Assembly: GCA_045612105.1 (NCBI GenBank)
Contig: JAZKYL010000113.1
Span: 124,001-188,000 of the forward strand
DNA: 64,000 nucleotides
From: SVTX01 sp045612105
GTDB taxonomy: Bacteria; Bacillota; Clostridia; Oscillospirales; CAG-272
Reading direction: 5' to 3'
In this document: positions 27,101 through 35,439 of the stretch, one piece after another
How the letters are laid out: every line of letters begins with the position of its first letter
Numbering within the stretch: position 1 is the stretch's first letter
The notes under the pieces: generated by a model
The model's input: only the letters and a program-made list of their open reading frames with translations
What the model was told of the DNA's origin: nothing
The model's database searches: none
Program-made: the position numbers and the translations under genes

Positions 27101-29178
27101 ATAAGATTTGCACAAATTGCGGTAAACTTAAACCAAGTGAAGGACTGGAATTCACTTTATCATCTGATAAAAAATCCTATTATGTAAGTGGAATTGGAAC
27201 TTGTACAGATACCGATGTTGTGATTCCAGATACATATAATGGTTTACCTGTTACAGAAATTGGAAATAGTGCGTTTAGTGGCTGTATAAATATCAATAGT
27301 ATAATAATCCCGGACAGTGTAATAAGTATTAGTTATAATGCGTTCTACGGTTGTTCAAGCCTTATATACGTATCTTTACCCGATAGTGTTACACAAATTC
27401 GTTCTAATGCTTTCTACAACTGTTCAAGACTTACAAGTATAACTATACCCGATGGTATTACTAGCATTGATTATGGAACGTTTTATAACTGTATTAATCT
27501 TACTAGTGTAACCATACCTAAAAGTGTTACCTACATTGGTGATAATTCGTTTAAAAATTGCTACAAACTTATAGAGATATACAATCAATCAAACATAACT
27601 ATTGTCTCTGGTGATTCTTATTACAACGGCGGTATTGGTTATTATGCAAAAAACATTTATACTGATACAATCGGAGAAAGTAAACTGATAAATGAGGATG
27701 GATACATTTTTTACTGTGATGATGAAACAAGCCAATATTATCTTATAGGATATATAGGTACAGAAGCCCAATTAACTTTACCGGATACTATTAACCATAA
27801 CAAATATGAAATATACATATATGCTTTCTATAATAATGATAAGATTACAACTGTAACCATACCAAACAGTGTCACAAGTATTGGTGGTGGTGCGTTCTAT
27901 GATTGCACAAGACTCACAAGCATAACTATCCTAGCTAGCGTAACCAGCATTGGTGGCAGTACGTTCTATGATTGCGCGAACCTCACAAGCATAACTATCC
28001 CAGCTAGCGTAACTAGCATTGGTCAACAAGTTTTTCATGGTTGCTCAAGCCTTGCAAGTATAACTATCCCAGCTAGCGTAACTAGCATTGGTGACAGGGC
28101 ATTCGGTGGTTGCTCAAACCTCACAAGCATAACTATCCCAGCTAGCGTAACCAGCATTGGCCAACAAGTTTTTCATGGTTGTTCAAGCCTTGCAAGTATT
28201 AATGTTAGTGAAGGTAACTCTAAATACCACAGTGACGGAAATTGTTTGATAAGTACAAAACAAAAAATGGTAATAGCTGGTTGTAAAAACAGTGTAATTC
28301 CTTCTGACGGAAGTGTTACAAGTATTGGCAATTATGCATTTTCAAATTGCACAACTCTTAAAAACATAACCATTCCTGATAGTATTACAAAAATCTTTGA
28401 CCATGCTTTTTGGCTTTGTTCAGGTTTTACAAATATATATATTCCCAATAGTGTATCCGAAATAGGTACATCCGCCTTTCAAGGTTGTTCAAAACTTTTA
28501 AGTGTTACTTTCGAAGAGAATAATCAATCGCTATATTTTTATAGTGGTAGCCAATTCGCAGGATGCTTAAGTCTTACGACCATAAACATTCCTGATGGTG
28601 CTACAAGTATTAGCCATGGTATGTTTAGCGGTTGTTCAAGCCTTACAAGCATAACTATCCCTGATAGTGTTACAAGCATTGGTAATTATGCATTCTCCGG
28701 TTGCTCAAGCCTCACGAACATAACCATCCCAGACAGTGTCATAAGCATTGGTTCTTCTGCGTTCTCCGGTTGCTCGAGTCTTATGAGCATAACCATCCCA
28801 GATAGTGTTACAGTCATTAGTAATTATGCATTCTACGGTTGCTCAAGCCTTGCGAGCATAGTTATCCCCGACAGTGTCACAAGCATTGGTAATCATGCGT
28901 TCTCAGGTTGCAGAAGCCTTACGAACATAACCATCCCCGACAGTGTCACAAGTATTGGTGAATATGCGTTCTGGGATTGCTCAAGCCTTACGAGCATAAA
29001 TATCCCCGACGGTGTCACAAGCATTGGTTCTTGTGCGTTCAATAATTGCTCAAGCCTTAAAACCGTATATTACACCGGAACCGAAGAAGAATGGGCACAG
29101 ATAAGCATTTCTTCAAGCGGTAACAATTATCTCACAAACGCAACGATAATCTACAACTACGTTCCCGAGGGGGAATAA
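24187..29178 (+). CDS. Giant surface lipoprotein with BspA-type LRRs and Cys/His-rich tandem repeats
   Basis: A 1663-residue protein. Residues 1-24 are a lipoprotein signal with lipobox LQAC. Residues ~75-215 are a first BspA/LRR_5 block (LEEIRYNGT-type end). Residues ~220-303 are a Ser/Thr/Glu stalk with repeated LTTEE. Residues 343-886 are eight 68-residue repeats, each with about six Cys and three His (HCSVC and NCTVC pairs, closing LGH), followed by degenerate half-repeats to ~970. Residues ~985-1640 are about two dozen 23-residue BspA leucine-rich repeats (IPDSVTSIG core), ending EEEWAQI and a short tail. Anchored outside the membrane; adhesion or host/fibre binding is usual for BspA-like proteins. 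The Cys/His repeats have no function I know. Confidence 0.93.
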   Translation: MKTSVVSKLAFILALILCVSSLQACDLTSLVEGTENNSDETLGSTSNIEFATNSNGVDLTEESTESFVEDQTETENVFLNDLTFYLLGNKELYEVGIKERNNGKDNRIEVLNIPATFNGKPVVQIKNSGFKNLHSLTDVTLPEGIIKIGSEAFSGCKSLKKVIIPSTVTNIDKSAFKNCTDLEEIRYNGTIEDWNGIQFGKDWDHKVECYIYCTDGIINPNNEIETYPSETSSETSAETSTELLTKESTEETTISEEETSVIGETTTIEDLTTEELTTEELTTEELTTDESDTNEESTTEPHTHSFGDWEIIKNADCTNIGEQKRACACGEVETQNIDPVGHTEVTDDAVAPTCTETGLTEGKHCSVCGEVLVEQEIVDALGHTAGANATCTTTQNCTVCGEVLNPALGHTEVTDEAVAPTCTDTGLTEGKHCSVCGEVLVDQKIVVALGHTAGADATCTTTQNCTVCGEVLNPALGHTEVTDEAVAPTCTETGLTDGKHCSVCGEVLVEQDIVAALGHTAGADATCTTTQNCTVCGEVLNPALGHTEVIDKAVDPTCTETGLTEGKHCSVCKEILVAQEIVSALGHTAGADATCTSTQNCTICGEVLNPVLGHTEVTDEAVDPTCTETGLTKGKHCSVCGEVLVEQDIVAALGHTAGADATCTTTQNCTVCGEVLNPALGHTEITDEAAAPTCTETGLTEGKHCSVCGEVLVEQDIVAALGHTAGADATCTTTQNCTVCGEVLNPALGHTEITDEAAAPTCTETGLTEGKHCSVCGEVLVEQKIVAAFGHTPGANATCTTTQNCTVCGEILNPALGHTEVTDEAVAPTCTETGLTDGKHCSVCGETLVAQQIIDALGHTAGAEATCTTTQNCTVCGEVLNPALGHSEVIDVAVASTCTKTGLTEGKHCSVCGEVLVAQETINALGHIEVSHESKEPTCTEIGWDSYVTCDREECEYSTYLEKPALGHNYVDKICTNCGKLKPSEGLEFTLSSDKKSYYVSGIGTCTDTDVVIPDTYNGLPVTEIGNSAFSGCININSIIIPDSVISISYNAFYGCSSLIYVSLPDSVTQIRSNAFYNCSRLTSITIPDGITSIDYGTFYNCINLTSVTIPKSVTYIGDNSFKNCYKLIEIYNQSNITIVSGDSYYNGGIGYYAKNIYTDTIGESKLINEDGYIFYCDDETSQYYLIGYIGTEAQLTLPDTINHNKYEIYIYAFYNNDKITTVTIPNSVTSIGGGAFYDCTRLTSITILASVTSIGGSTFYDCANLTSITIPASVTSIGQQVFHGCSSLASITIPASVTSIGDRAFGGCSNLTSITIPASVTSIGQQVFHGCSSLASINVSEGNSKYHSDGNCLISTKQKMVIAGCKNSVIPSDGSVTSIGNYAFSNCTTLKNITIPDSITKIFDHAFWLCSGFTNIYIPNSVSEIGTSAFQGCSKLLSVTFEENNQSLYFYSGSQFAGCLSLTTINIPDGATSISHGMFSGCSSLTSITIPDSVTSIGNYAFSGCSSLTNITIPDSVISIGSSAFSGCSSLMSITIPDSVTVISNYAFYGCSSLASIVIPDSVTSIGNHAFSGCRSLTNITIPDSVTSIGEYAFWDCSSLTSINIPDGVTSIGSCAFNNCSSLKTVYYTGTEEEWAQISISSSGNNYLTNATIIYNYVPEGE
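25213..26844 (+). repeat. Eight tandem 204-bp in-frame repeats
   Basis: The unit encodes 68 residues starting TEVTDEAV and ending NPALGH. Eight complete copies run back to back with no insertions. Copies 6 and 7 share about 130 bp that are identical (roughly 26180-26305 and 26384-26509), which points to recent duplication and likely length variation between strains. Confidence 0.93.
27880..28200 (+). repeat. Near-identical 69-bp repeats in the LRR block
   Basis: Five consecutive leucine-rich repeats share almost the same DNA (ATAACTATCCCAGCTAGCGT cores, with CAACAAGTTTTTCATGG appearing twice). They encode IPASVTSIG units and look recently amplified compared with the diverged repeats on either side. 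Confidence 0.85.
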
Positions 29179-29192
29179 TCGAATAATTTAAG

Positions 29193-29222
29193 AAAGCGCG
29201 GGAGTGATCTCGCGCTTTTGCT
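29193..29222 (+). terminator. Rho-independent terminator
   Basis: AAAGCGCGGGA pairs with TCTCGCGCTTTT. It ends the lipoprotein gene. Confidence 0.85.
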
Positions 29223-29314
29223 ATGAATGAGGGAAATTTAAGGTCTTGGGACGCTAAAAGAGGGAATTAAGCTCAATTTTTGCAAAAATCTCGGCAAATA
29301 TCGTTGAAAATCCC

Positions 29315-29343
29315 TTGACTTTCCCTTGTTTTAATGATATAAT
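29315..29343 (+). promoter_or_regulatory. Sigma-A promoter of alaS
   Basis: TTGACT, 17-bp spacer, TATAAT, 60 bp ahead of the ATG. The short leader leaves no room for a T-box. Confidence 0.8.
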
Positions 29344-29403
29344 ATTATGGTTAAATTATAAAATCGCTAATTATGGCTAAATTTTGAAAGGACGTACACA
29401 AAA

Positions 29404-32034
29404 ATGAAGTGGACATCACTCAACGATCTGAGAGAAAAGTATCTCTCCTTCTTTGAATCCAAGGGACATCTTCGTCTCCCTTCCTATTCGCTCGTTCCTC
29501 ACAATGACAAGTCTTTGTTACTTATAAACTCGGGCATGGCTCCTATGAAGAAGTTCTTCACGGGCGAGGAAATTCCTCCCAGAAACCGCGTTACCACATG
29601 CCAGAAGTGCATTCGTACTCCTGACCTTGAGCGCGTTGGTCACACTGCGCGTCACGGTACATTCTTCGAGATGCTTGGTAACTTCTCCTTCGGTGACTAC
29701 TTCAAGGAAGAAGCTATCGCTTGGTCCTGGGAATTCCTCACCGGTTGGCTTGAGATCCCCGGAGACCTTCTCTGGCCCTCTATCTACGAGAACGACGAGG
29801 AGGCTTACGACATCTGGGTCAATAAGATCGGCGTGAACCCCGCACACGTAGTTCGTCTCGGCAAGGCAGACAACTTCTGGGAGCACGGAAGCGGTCCTTG
29901 CGGTCCTTGCTCCGAGATCTATTTTGACCGCGGTATCAAGTACGGTTGCGGAAGTCCCGACTGTAAGCCCGGTTGCGATTGCGACAGATTTATGGAGATC
30001 TGGAACAACGTATTCTCTCAGTTCAACAACGACGGCAAGGGCAACTACACCGAGCTGGCGCAGAAGAACATCGATACAGGTATGGGTCTTGAGAGACTTG
30101 CTTGCGTAATGCAGGGCGTTGACAATATGTTCGAGGTCGACTCCATCCGTAAGGTCATCGACAAGACCTGCGAGATCGCAGGCAAGAATTACGGCGACAA
30201 TGCAGAGAACGATATCTCTATCCGCGTTGTAACCGACCACTCCAGAAGCGCAATGTTTATGATAAGTGACGGTGTTATCCCCTCCAACGAGGGAAGAGGC
30301 TACGTCCTCCGCCGTATAATCCGCCGCGCTTGCCGCCACGGTAAGCTTCTCGGCATCAATCACCCTTTCCTTGTTGATACCGTTACCGTATCTATTGAAG
30401 AGAGCTGCCGCGCTTACCCCGAGCTTGACGAAAAGCGCGCTTATATCCTCAAGGTCATCGCAATGGAGGAAGAAAGATTCGACGCGACCGTTGATGCAGG
30501 TCTTTCCAAGCTCTCCGAGATGATTGAGGATGCAAAGAAAAACGGAGCAGATCAGCTTTCGGGCGACGATGTATTCAAGCTTTACGATACATTTGGTTTC
30601 CCCATTGACCTCACCCGTGAAATCGCTGAAGAAAGCGGGCTTGCAATCGACGAGGAGACCTTCAAAGCTCTTATGAAGGAGCAGAGAGACAGAGCGAGAG
30701 CCGCAAGAGGCAACGTTGGCGGTTGGGACAGCTCCGATAAAGAAATGCTCGCAGGTATTTCCGCTACCGAATTCACCGGCTACACCGAGACCGAGATCGA
30801 AGCAAAGGTAGTTGCTATCATTGCCGACGGTATGCTGGTTGATGAAATAAGCGAGGGCGAATTCACTCTCATTCTCGATAAGACACCTTTCTACGGAGAG
30901 GGTGGCGGTCAGGTTGGTGATACCGGTGTTATCAGCAACGCTGATTTCACCGCAACCGTTCTTGACACCAAGAAGACCGACGGCATCTATCTCCACGTAT
31001 GTGAGCTGTCCTCCGGCGCGGTTAAGGTTGGTGACACCGTTACCGCAAGCATTGATAACGCTCGCAGAAACGCTATAAAGAGAAATCACTCCTCGCTCCA
31101 CCTCCTCCAGGGTGCACTCCGTCAGGTGCTTGGCACCCACGTTGAGCAGTCCGGCTCTTACGTTGACGCTGAAAGAGGTCGTTTCGACTTTACTCACTTC
31201 GCCGCAGTTACCCCCGACGAGCTTGCAAAGGTTGAGGCTCTTGTAAACGCTACCGTTCTTTCCGGTATCGCGGTTGACACTATTGAAACCGACATCGAGA
31301 GCGCAAAGAAGCTTGGCGCGATGATGCTATTCGGAGAGAAGTACGGCGCAACCGTCAGAGTTGTTAAGATGGGAGACGCTTCCACCGAATTCTGCGGAGG
31401 TACTCACGTTGATAACACCGCAAAGATCGGTCTTTTCAAGATCTTATCCGAGTCGAGCGTTGCCGCAGGTATTCGTCGTATCGAGGTCGTAACAGGTCTT
31501 GGCGTGCTTGATCTTTTGGCTGCAAAGGACAAGCTGATCTCGGAGACTGCCGCAGAGCTGAAGGTTCAGAACCCCGTTGACATCGCAAAGAAGGCATCTC
31601 AGCTTCAGGGCGAGATTGCAGGCATGAAGAAGGAGATCGAATCTCTCAACTCCAAGCTTGCCGGCAGTAAGCTTGCAGATGTTCTCGCAGGTGCAGTTTC
31701 CGTTGGCTCCGTTAAGCTCGTTACCTACCTTGCTGACGGCATGGAGATCGATGCCGCAAGAAGCCTTTGTGACAAGATCAAGGCAGAGAACAGTGATATG
31801 GTTGCGGTTCTTGCGGTCAAGTCGGGCGACAAGCTCAACTTTATCGCGGTCGCAGGTAAGGACGCAGTTGCCGCAGGCGCGCATGCGGGCAAGATCGTAG
31901 GCGCAGTTGCATCTGTAACCGGCGGTAAGGGCGGCGGACGTCCCGACAATGCAATGGCAGGCGGACGAGACGCAAATAAGATCGCAGAAGCTCTTGAGAG
32001 CGCAAAGGCAACTCTTGAGGGAATGCTTAAGTAA
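29404..32034 (+). CDS. alaS: Alanine-tRNA ligase
   Basis: An 876-residue class II synthetase of the usual length. Seen: N-terminal catalytic domain (SFFESKGHLRLPSYSLV, FEMLGNFSFGDYFKEEA, GMGLERLACVMQG), an editing domain with zinc-site His residues (NHSSLHLLQGAL) and CGGTHVDNT at residues ~663-671, and a C-terminal C-Ala domain with the glycine-rich GGKGGGRPDNAMAGG. It charges tRNA-Ala and clears mischarged Ser or Gly. Strongly biased codons suggest high expression. Functionally it feeds the same tRNA-Ala pool that RqcH, encoded nearby, uses for tailing. Confidence 0.98.
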   Translation: MKWTSLNDLREKYLSFFESKGHLRLPSYSLVPHNDKSLLLINSGMAPMKKFFTGEEIPPRNRVTTCQKCIRTPDLERVGHTARHGTFFEMLGNFSFGDYFKEEAIAWSWEFLTGWLEIPGDLLWPSIYENDEEAYDIWVNKIGVNPAHVVRLGKADNFWEHGSGPCGPCSEIYFDRGIKYGCGSPDCKPGCDCDRFMEIWNNVFSQFNNDGKGNYTELAQKNIDTGMGLERLACVMQGVDNMFEVDSIRKVIDKTCEIAGKNYGDNAENDISIRVVTDHSRSAMFMISDGVIPSNEGRGYVLRRIIRRACRHGKLLGINHPFLVDTVTVSIEESCRAYPELDEKRAYILKVIAMEEERFDATVDAGLSKLSEMIEDAKKNGADQLSGDDVFKLYDTFGFPIDLTREIAEESGLAIDEETFKALMKEQRDRARAARGNVGGWDSSDKEMLAGISATEFTGYTETEIEAKVVAIIADGMLVDEISEGEFTLILDKTPFYGEGGGQVGDTGVISNADFTATVLDTKKTDGIYLHVCELSSGAVKVGDTVTASIDNARRNAIKRNHSSLHLLQGALRQVLGTHVEQSGSYVDAERGRFDFTHFAAVTPDELAKVEALVNATVLSGIAVDTIETDIESAKKLGAMMLFGEKYGATVRVVKMGDASTEFCGGTHVDNTAKIGLFKILSESSVAAGIRRIEVVTGLGVLDLLAAKDKLISETAAELKVQNPVDIAKKASQLQGEIAGMKKEIESLNSKLAGSKLADVLAGAVSVGSVKLVTYLADGMEIDAARSLCDKIKAENSDMVAVLAVKSGDKLNFIAVAGKDAVAAGAHAGKIVGAVASVTGGKGGGRPDNAMAGGRDANKIAEALESAKATLEGMLK

Positions 32035-32041
32035 TTAAACA

Positions 32042-32080
32042 AAGGGATATTTTATAAAATACGTAAAATATCCCTTAATT
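32042..32080 (+). terminator. Probable rho-independent terminator
   Basis: AAGGGATATTTTA pairs with TAAAATATCCCTT; the following T-run is short, so strength is uncertain. Confidence 0.7.
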
Positions 32081-32124
32081 TATGAATAATGATGTCGAAA
32101 TTTGACATTTTTAGGAGGACAGAT

Positions 32125-32865
32125 ATGAGTTGGGGAACCTTCGGCTTAGTTCATATTCTTTCGCTTTTGGCGGCTGCACTTATTATCATAGGATTGTATT
32201 TTTCCATTCGCAAGCTCTCTCTGAAATGGCAGACTTTAATTCTCGGAATACTCTCATTTTCGGGACTTGCCGCGATTATTTATAATCTGGTTGCCTGGAA
32301 TTCACCTATCGAGTATCTTCCGTTCCATCTTTGCTCAATAAATGCGCTTTTATTGCCCATAGTAGTGTTCACAAAAAACAAAACTCTCGGAAATCTTCTG
32401 CTTTTCTGGAGTCTCGGAGCTTTGCTTGCACTTGTCCTGAATACTTCAATGGCTGAAGCCGAGCTTTTCTCGATGCCTTTCTGTTTCTATTATTTCCCGC
32501 ACGTTTTGGAATTTGGAATCCCGATCATTCTTTTCAAATTGGGAATAATCAAGAAGGATTTCAAGTGCATTCCATCGACGTTGATAATCACACTTGGTAT
32601 TTTTATCGTCGTTCATTTCATCAACCTTGGTATAAACAATTATTGTGTTACAAACAATGTGGTCGACTATGCGGGGAATATCATTCAGGTCAACTATATG
32701 TTCACCATGTTCCATGATAATATTCCTTTGCTCACGACCTTTTATGCAATCATACCTTATCCATTCTGGTATCTGCTTTTCGCACTGCCAATAATCGCGA
32801 TCTATCTCGGTTGTGTATATCTCAAGCAGATAATAGGGTATTTCAAGTCAAAGAAACAGGCTTAA
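32125..32865 (+). CDS. TIGR02206/YwaF-like integral membrane protein
   Basis: A 246-residue protein with about seven hydrophobic segments. Family cues: LVHILSLLAAAL near the N-terminus, a helix with the conserved PFHLCSINALLLPI, and PHVLEFGIPI. These fit the TIGR02206 (YwaF) family of membrane proteins of unknown function, which are related to TMEM164. An ATG at 32089 is in frame, but GGAGG at 32114-32118 favours 32125. It is a single gene between two terminators. Confidence 0.82.
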   Translation: MSWGTFGLVHILSLLAAALIIIGLYFSIRKLSLKWQTLILGILSFSGLAAIIYNLVAWNSPIEYLPFHLCSINALLLPIVVFTKNKTLGNLLLFWSLGALLALVLNTSMAEAELFSMPFCFYYFPHVLEFGIPIILFKLGIIKKDFKCIPSTLIITLGIFIVVHFINLGINNYCVTNNVVDYAGNIIQVNYMFTMFHDNIPLLTTFYAIIPYPFWYLLFALPIIAIYLGCVYLKQIIGYFKSKKQA

Positions 32866-32872
32866 TATAATC

Positions 32873-32910
32873 AAAAAGGAGAAAGCTTCGATCGGCTTTC
32901 TCCTTTTTGT
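32873..32910. terminator. Bidirectional rho-independent terminator
   Basis: AAAAAGGAGAAAGC pairs with GCTTTCTCCTTTTT around TTCGATCG, with T-runs on both strands. It serves the YwaF-like gene and the leftward rpe unit. Confidence 0.93.
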
Positions 32911-32923
32911 TATTGAATTTTCG

Positions 32924-33121
32924 TCATTGGATGGACCCAAACACCGTATTTGTTTTTAAAATAGACCCTAAAATTTTTGCCTTCGAAGGAAATTGCCCTT
33001 GTAAAGCGACCGTAGGCACGTCTCTTATAGGTGTCCATTTGAAATCGGTAAGCTGTCTTGATCTCGCTATTATTGCTTTTTCCGCTCGAGTATCCGGAAG
33101 AGTGCTATTCAATTCATTCAT
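32924..33121 (-). CDS. Small unrecognised ORF coupled to rpe, with a competing second frame
   Basis: A 65-residue frame begins 4 bp after the rpe stop, with AAAGGGTG ahead of its ATG, which makes translation plausible. The first half (RSRQLTDFKWTPIRDVPT) looks like a real protein N-terminus; the second half looks less so. A second minus-strand frame, from about 33100 to the stop near 32919, reads through the same DNA as convincing protein (AYGRFTRAISFEGKN, then YGVWVHPM) but starts only at an internal ATG. The simplest reading is a small gene with a frameshift between the two halves; a true 65-residue product is possible. I do not recognise the family. Confidence 0.45.
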   Translation of the reverse strand: MNELNSTLPDTRAEKAIIARSRQLTDFKWTPIRDVPTVALQGQFPSKAKILGSILKTNTVFGSIQ

Positions 33122-33125
33122 TATA

Positions 33126-33797
33126 TCACCCTTTGAATGGGTTCTTTGCGGCGGTGTCCTTCATTTCCTGAATAACTGCCTTTGGCTTCTTTGCCTTGAA
33201 GATTGCCGAACCCGCAACGATAACGTTAGCTCCCGCTGAGGTCAGAAGACCTACGTTCTGCGCGTTGATACCACCGTCAACCTCAATGTCGAGGTTGATT
33301 CCGCGCTCGGAAACGTATTTGCGAAGCACAGAAACTTTTTCAAGTGTCTCGGGAATAAGCGACTGACCGCCAAATCCGGGCTCAACGGTCATAATAAGTG
33401 CCATATCAATGTGACCGATAAAGGGGAAGAGATGCTCAACGGGGGTCTTGGGGGAGATTGCCAAAGCAGCCTTCATCTCGTAGGAATGAATGAGGTGAAT
33501 GACAGACATGGGATTCTCGCAAGCCTCGTAGTGAACTGTAATGATGTCAGCACCCGCCTTAACGAAGCGGTCTATGTATCTTTCGGGGCGCTTTATCATA
33601 AGATGTACGTCGAAGATCATATCAGTGGTTTTTCTGATACCCGCAATAAGATCGGGACCGAAGCTTATGTTGGGAACGAAAGCACCGTCCATGATATCAA
33701 GGTGAAGATATTGAGCACCTGCCTCGTCGACTCTCTTAATATCTTCCGCGAGATTTGCGTAATTTGCGGCAAGGAGGGAAGGAGCTATATAGATCAT
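33126..33797 (-). CDS. rpe: Ribulose-phosphate 3-epimerase
   Basis: A 223-residue TIM barrel of the pentose phosphate pathway that interconverts ribulose-5-phosphate and xylulose-5-phosphate. Seen: IAPSLLAANYANL, HLDIMDGAFVPN with the catalytic Asp, MTVEPGFGGQ and the VDGGIN phosphate/metal site. Typical length. It lies 199 bp downstream of ispF on the same strand, with rpiB, the next pentose-phosphate enzyme, further upstream in the cluster. Confidence 0.96.
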   Translation of the reverse strand: MIYIAPSLLAANYANLAEDIKRVDEAGAQYLHLDIMDGAFVPNISFGPDLIAGIRKTTDMIFDVHLMIKRPERYIDRFVKAGADIITVHYEACENPMSVIHLIHSYEMKAALAISPKTPVEHLFPFIGHIDMALIMTVEPGFGGQSLIPETLEKVSVLRKYVSERGINLDIEVDGGINAQNVGLLTSAGANVIVAGSAIFKAKKPKAVIQEMKDTAAKNPFKG

Positions 33798-33996
33798 AAA
33801 AATTACCTGACCTTTCTAAAAAGTTAATTGTCAATTATTGTAGAATTATAGTTTTGAAACGCATAAAATGTCGTAAGGCAACGCTTCGGGGATAGCCTTT
33901 TTCGTCGTTAAAGAAATAGATGTAAACAGATTTTGCAGGGTGTTTCCGTGGCGATTATATAGGGGTCGTCAATTTTTGGCGATCCCATCCGCCAAG

Positions 33997-34470
33997 TCAG
34001 ACATTTTCAAGCAAACAGACCGCATGAGCGGAGATTCCAAGGCCTTCGCCCGTAAATCCAAGCCTTTCCTCGGTTGTTGCCTTTACGCTGACGTTTTCGA
34101 TATCGGTATCAAGTACCCTTGCGATATTTTCTCTCATTTTTTGAATATGAGGTGCCATTTTGGGGGCTTGGGCGATGACCGTGGCATCGATATTGCCGAT
34201 TTTATATCCTTTTTGCTTCATTACCTCGGTAACGTGAGAGCAGAGGACTAAGCTATCAGCACCTTTATATGCAGGATCGTTGTCGGGGAACAGCTTTCCA
34301 ATATCACCGAGACAGAGTGCGCCAATGATTGCGTCCATTATCGCGTGGACAAGCACGTCCGCATCGGAATGCCCCAAAAGTCCTTTTAAATGGGGAATAT
34401 CAACACCACCGATTATGCATTTTCTGCCCTCGACAAGCCTGTGAACGTCGTAACCGTGTCCTATCCTCAT
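33997..34470 (-). CDS. ispF: 2-C-methyl-D-erythritol 2,4-cyclodiphosphate synthase
   Basis: A 157-residue MEP-pathway enzyme for isoprenoid precursors. Seen: RIGHGYDVHRL with the metal-binding Asp and His, GLLGHSDADVLVHAIMDA and FPDNDPAYKGADS. Its start overlaps the ispD stop by 4 bp, a translationally coupled ispD-ispF pair as in many Firmicutes. Confidence 0.97.
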   Translation of the reverse strand: MRIGHGYDVHRLVEGRKCIIGGVDIPHLKGLLGHSDADVLVHAIMDAIIGALCLGDIGKLFPDNDPAYKGADSLVLCSHVTEVMKQKGYKIGNIDATVIAQAPKMAPHIQKMRENIARVLDTDIENVSVKATTEERLGFTGEGLGISAHAVCLLENV

Positions 34471-35300
34471 TTTTTCTTACCCTTTTTCTCGTTTTCGGAT
34501 ACGTCTGCCTCTGCCTTAGCGGCAAGCTTTGCCTCTTCGTCGGCTCTCGCGCGGAGAATTGCCTCGGCGAAATAAATGTCCATAGGATCGGTTACCTTGA
34601 TGTTTTCCCTTGAGCCTTCTACGAGTTTTACGGGAATGCGGATGTGCTCAAGGAGCGACGCATCGTCGGTTCCTTCGAACTTTTCGTCGCGTGCAATATA
34701 GGTAGCCGCACGAAACGCGTTGATTTTAAACACCTGGGGGGTTTGCGCCTGCCAGGTCATCTTTCTGTCGGGAGTCTCTTCCACAAACGCGCTCTTATCA
34801 CCAATCTTTACGGTATCGACCGCTTTGATCGCCAACACAGCACCGCCGTGAAGGTATGCTCCATGGCAAGCCTTGTAGATCATTTCACCGGTAACGAGAC
34901 ATCTTGCCGCATCGTGAATTGCAATATACTTTGATTTATCGTTTACCGCATCCGAGCCGATCCTTGCGGATTCCTGTCTCGTCTCACCGCCTTCAATAAC
35001 TTTAAACGGTTTTGTTATTTTATATTCTTCCACAAATCCGTCATATTTTGCTATTTCGTCAGCTTTGGCAACGACTATTATCTCATCAATAAGGGGCGAT
35101 TTTTCAAACTCAAGAATAGTTCTGACAACTACGGGCATTCCGCAAAGCTCAAGGAACTGCTTTGTAGAATCTCCACCCATTCTGGTAGAAGAGCCTGCCG
35201 CGAGAATGACTGCCGAGGTATAATATTTTTTGCCCGTTTTGCCGGCTGTCGCGCGCAAGACTTCAGCGACCTTGTGCGCCGTATCTTTTCTTTCTGCCAT
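34467..35300 (-). CDS. ispD: 2-C-methyl-D-erythritol 4-phosphate cytidylyltransferase
   Basis: A 277-residue nucleotidyltransferase of the MEP pathway. Seen: AVILAAGSSTRMGGDSTKQF (the CTP-binding Gly-rich loop with Lys), AIHDAARCLVTGEMI and TDDASLLEHI. The N-terminal ~25 residues and a Lys/Glu-rich tail extend beyond the core. The open frame reaches 35366, but the extension is a translated palindromic leader; ATG 35300 with GGAG just after the last hairpin is the sensible start. Expression may be governed by that leader element. Confidence 0.95.
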   Translation of the reverse strand: MAERKDTAHKVAEVLRATAGKTGKKYYTSAVILAAGSSTRMGGDSTKQFLELCGMPVVVRTILEFEKSPLIDEIIVVAKADEIAKYDGFVEEYKITKPFKVIEGGETRQESARIGSDAVNDKSKYIAIHDAARCLVTGEMIYKACHGAYLHGGAVLAIKAVDTVKIGDKSAFVEETPDRKMTWQAQTPQVFKINAFRAATYIARDEKFEGTDDASLLEHIRIPVKLVEGSRENIKVTDPMDIYFAEAILRARADEEAKLAAKAEADVSENEKKGKKK

Positions 35301-35304
35301 TATA

Positions 35305-35420
35305 ATCTCCATTCCGCCGCCAAGCGGCGGCACAAATAGTAATCGATGAATTTTGCCGCACGGCAAAATTCGCGCGTGAAAAAGATCGTTTCACCTTTAT
35401 ATTGGAAGTAACTTTCACGC
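35305..35420 (-). promoter_or_regulatory. Hairpin leader element, copy A (upstream of ispD)
   Basis: About 116 nt between rpiB and ispD. In transcript order: GCGTGAAAGTTAC, a GTGAAA/TTTCAC hairpin, GCGCGAATTTTGCC/GGCAAAATTC hairpin (35348-35371), ATCGATTACTATTTG, then a GCCGCC/GGCGGC hairpin directly followed by GGAATGGAG, the Shine-Dalgarno region. It is nearly identical to copy B at 55506-55617. Function unknown. Confidence 0.8.
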
Positions 35421-35439
35421 TAATCAGCCTTTCTGAAAA

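Noticed and set aside
25213..29120. Repeats considered as a CRISPR array
   Set aside because: Repeats are contiguous, in frame, 204 bp and 69 bp long, with no unique spacers; they are coding.
29179..29403. T-box leader for alaS
   Set aside because: Only about 60 nt separate promoter and start, and no AGGGTGG-type T-box sequence is present.
29518..31197. 559-codon minus-strand open frame inside alaS
   Set aside because: Antisense shadow; alaS carries all synthetase motifs and biased codons that leave few antisense stops.
33798..33996. RNA gene or riboswitch between ispF and rpe
   Set aside because: Two short hairpins are visible (33876-33902 and 33962-33986) but no known RNA motif or good terminator tail.
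35301..35366. N-terminal extension of ispD starting MPCGKIHRL
   Set aside because: The same extension occurs upstream of the DUF436 gene, which shows it is translated leader sequence rather than protein.
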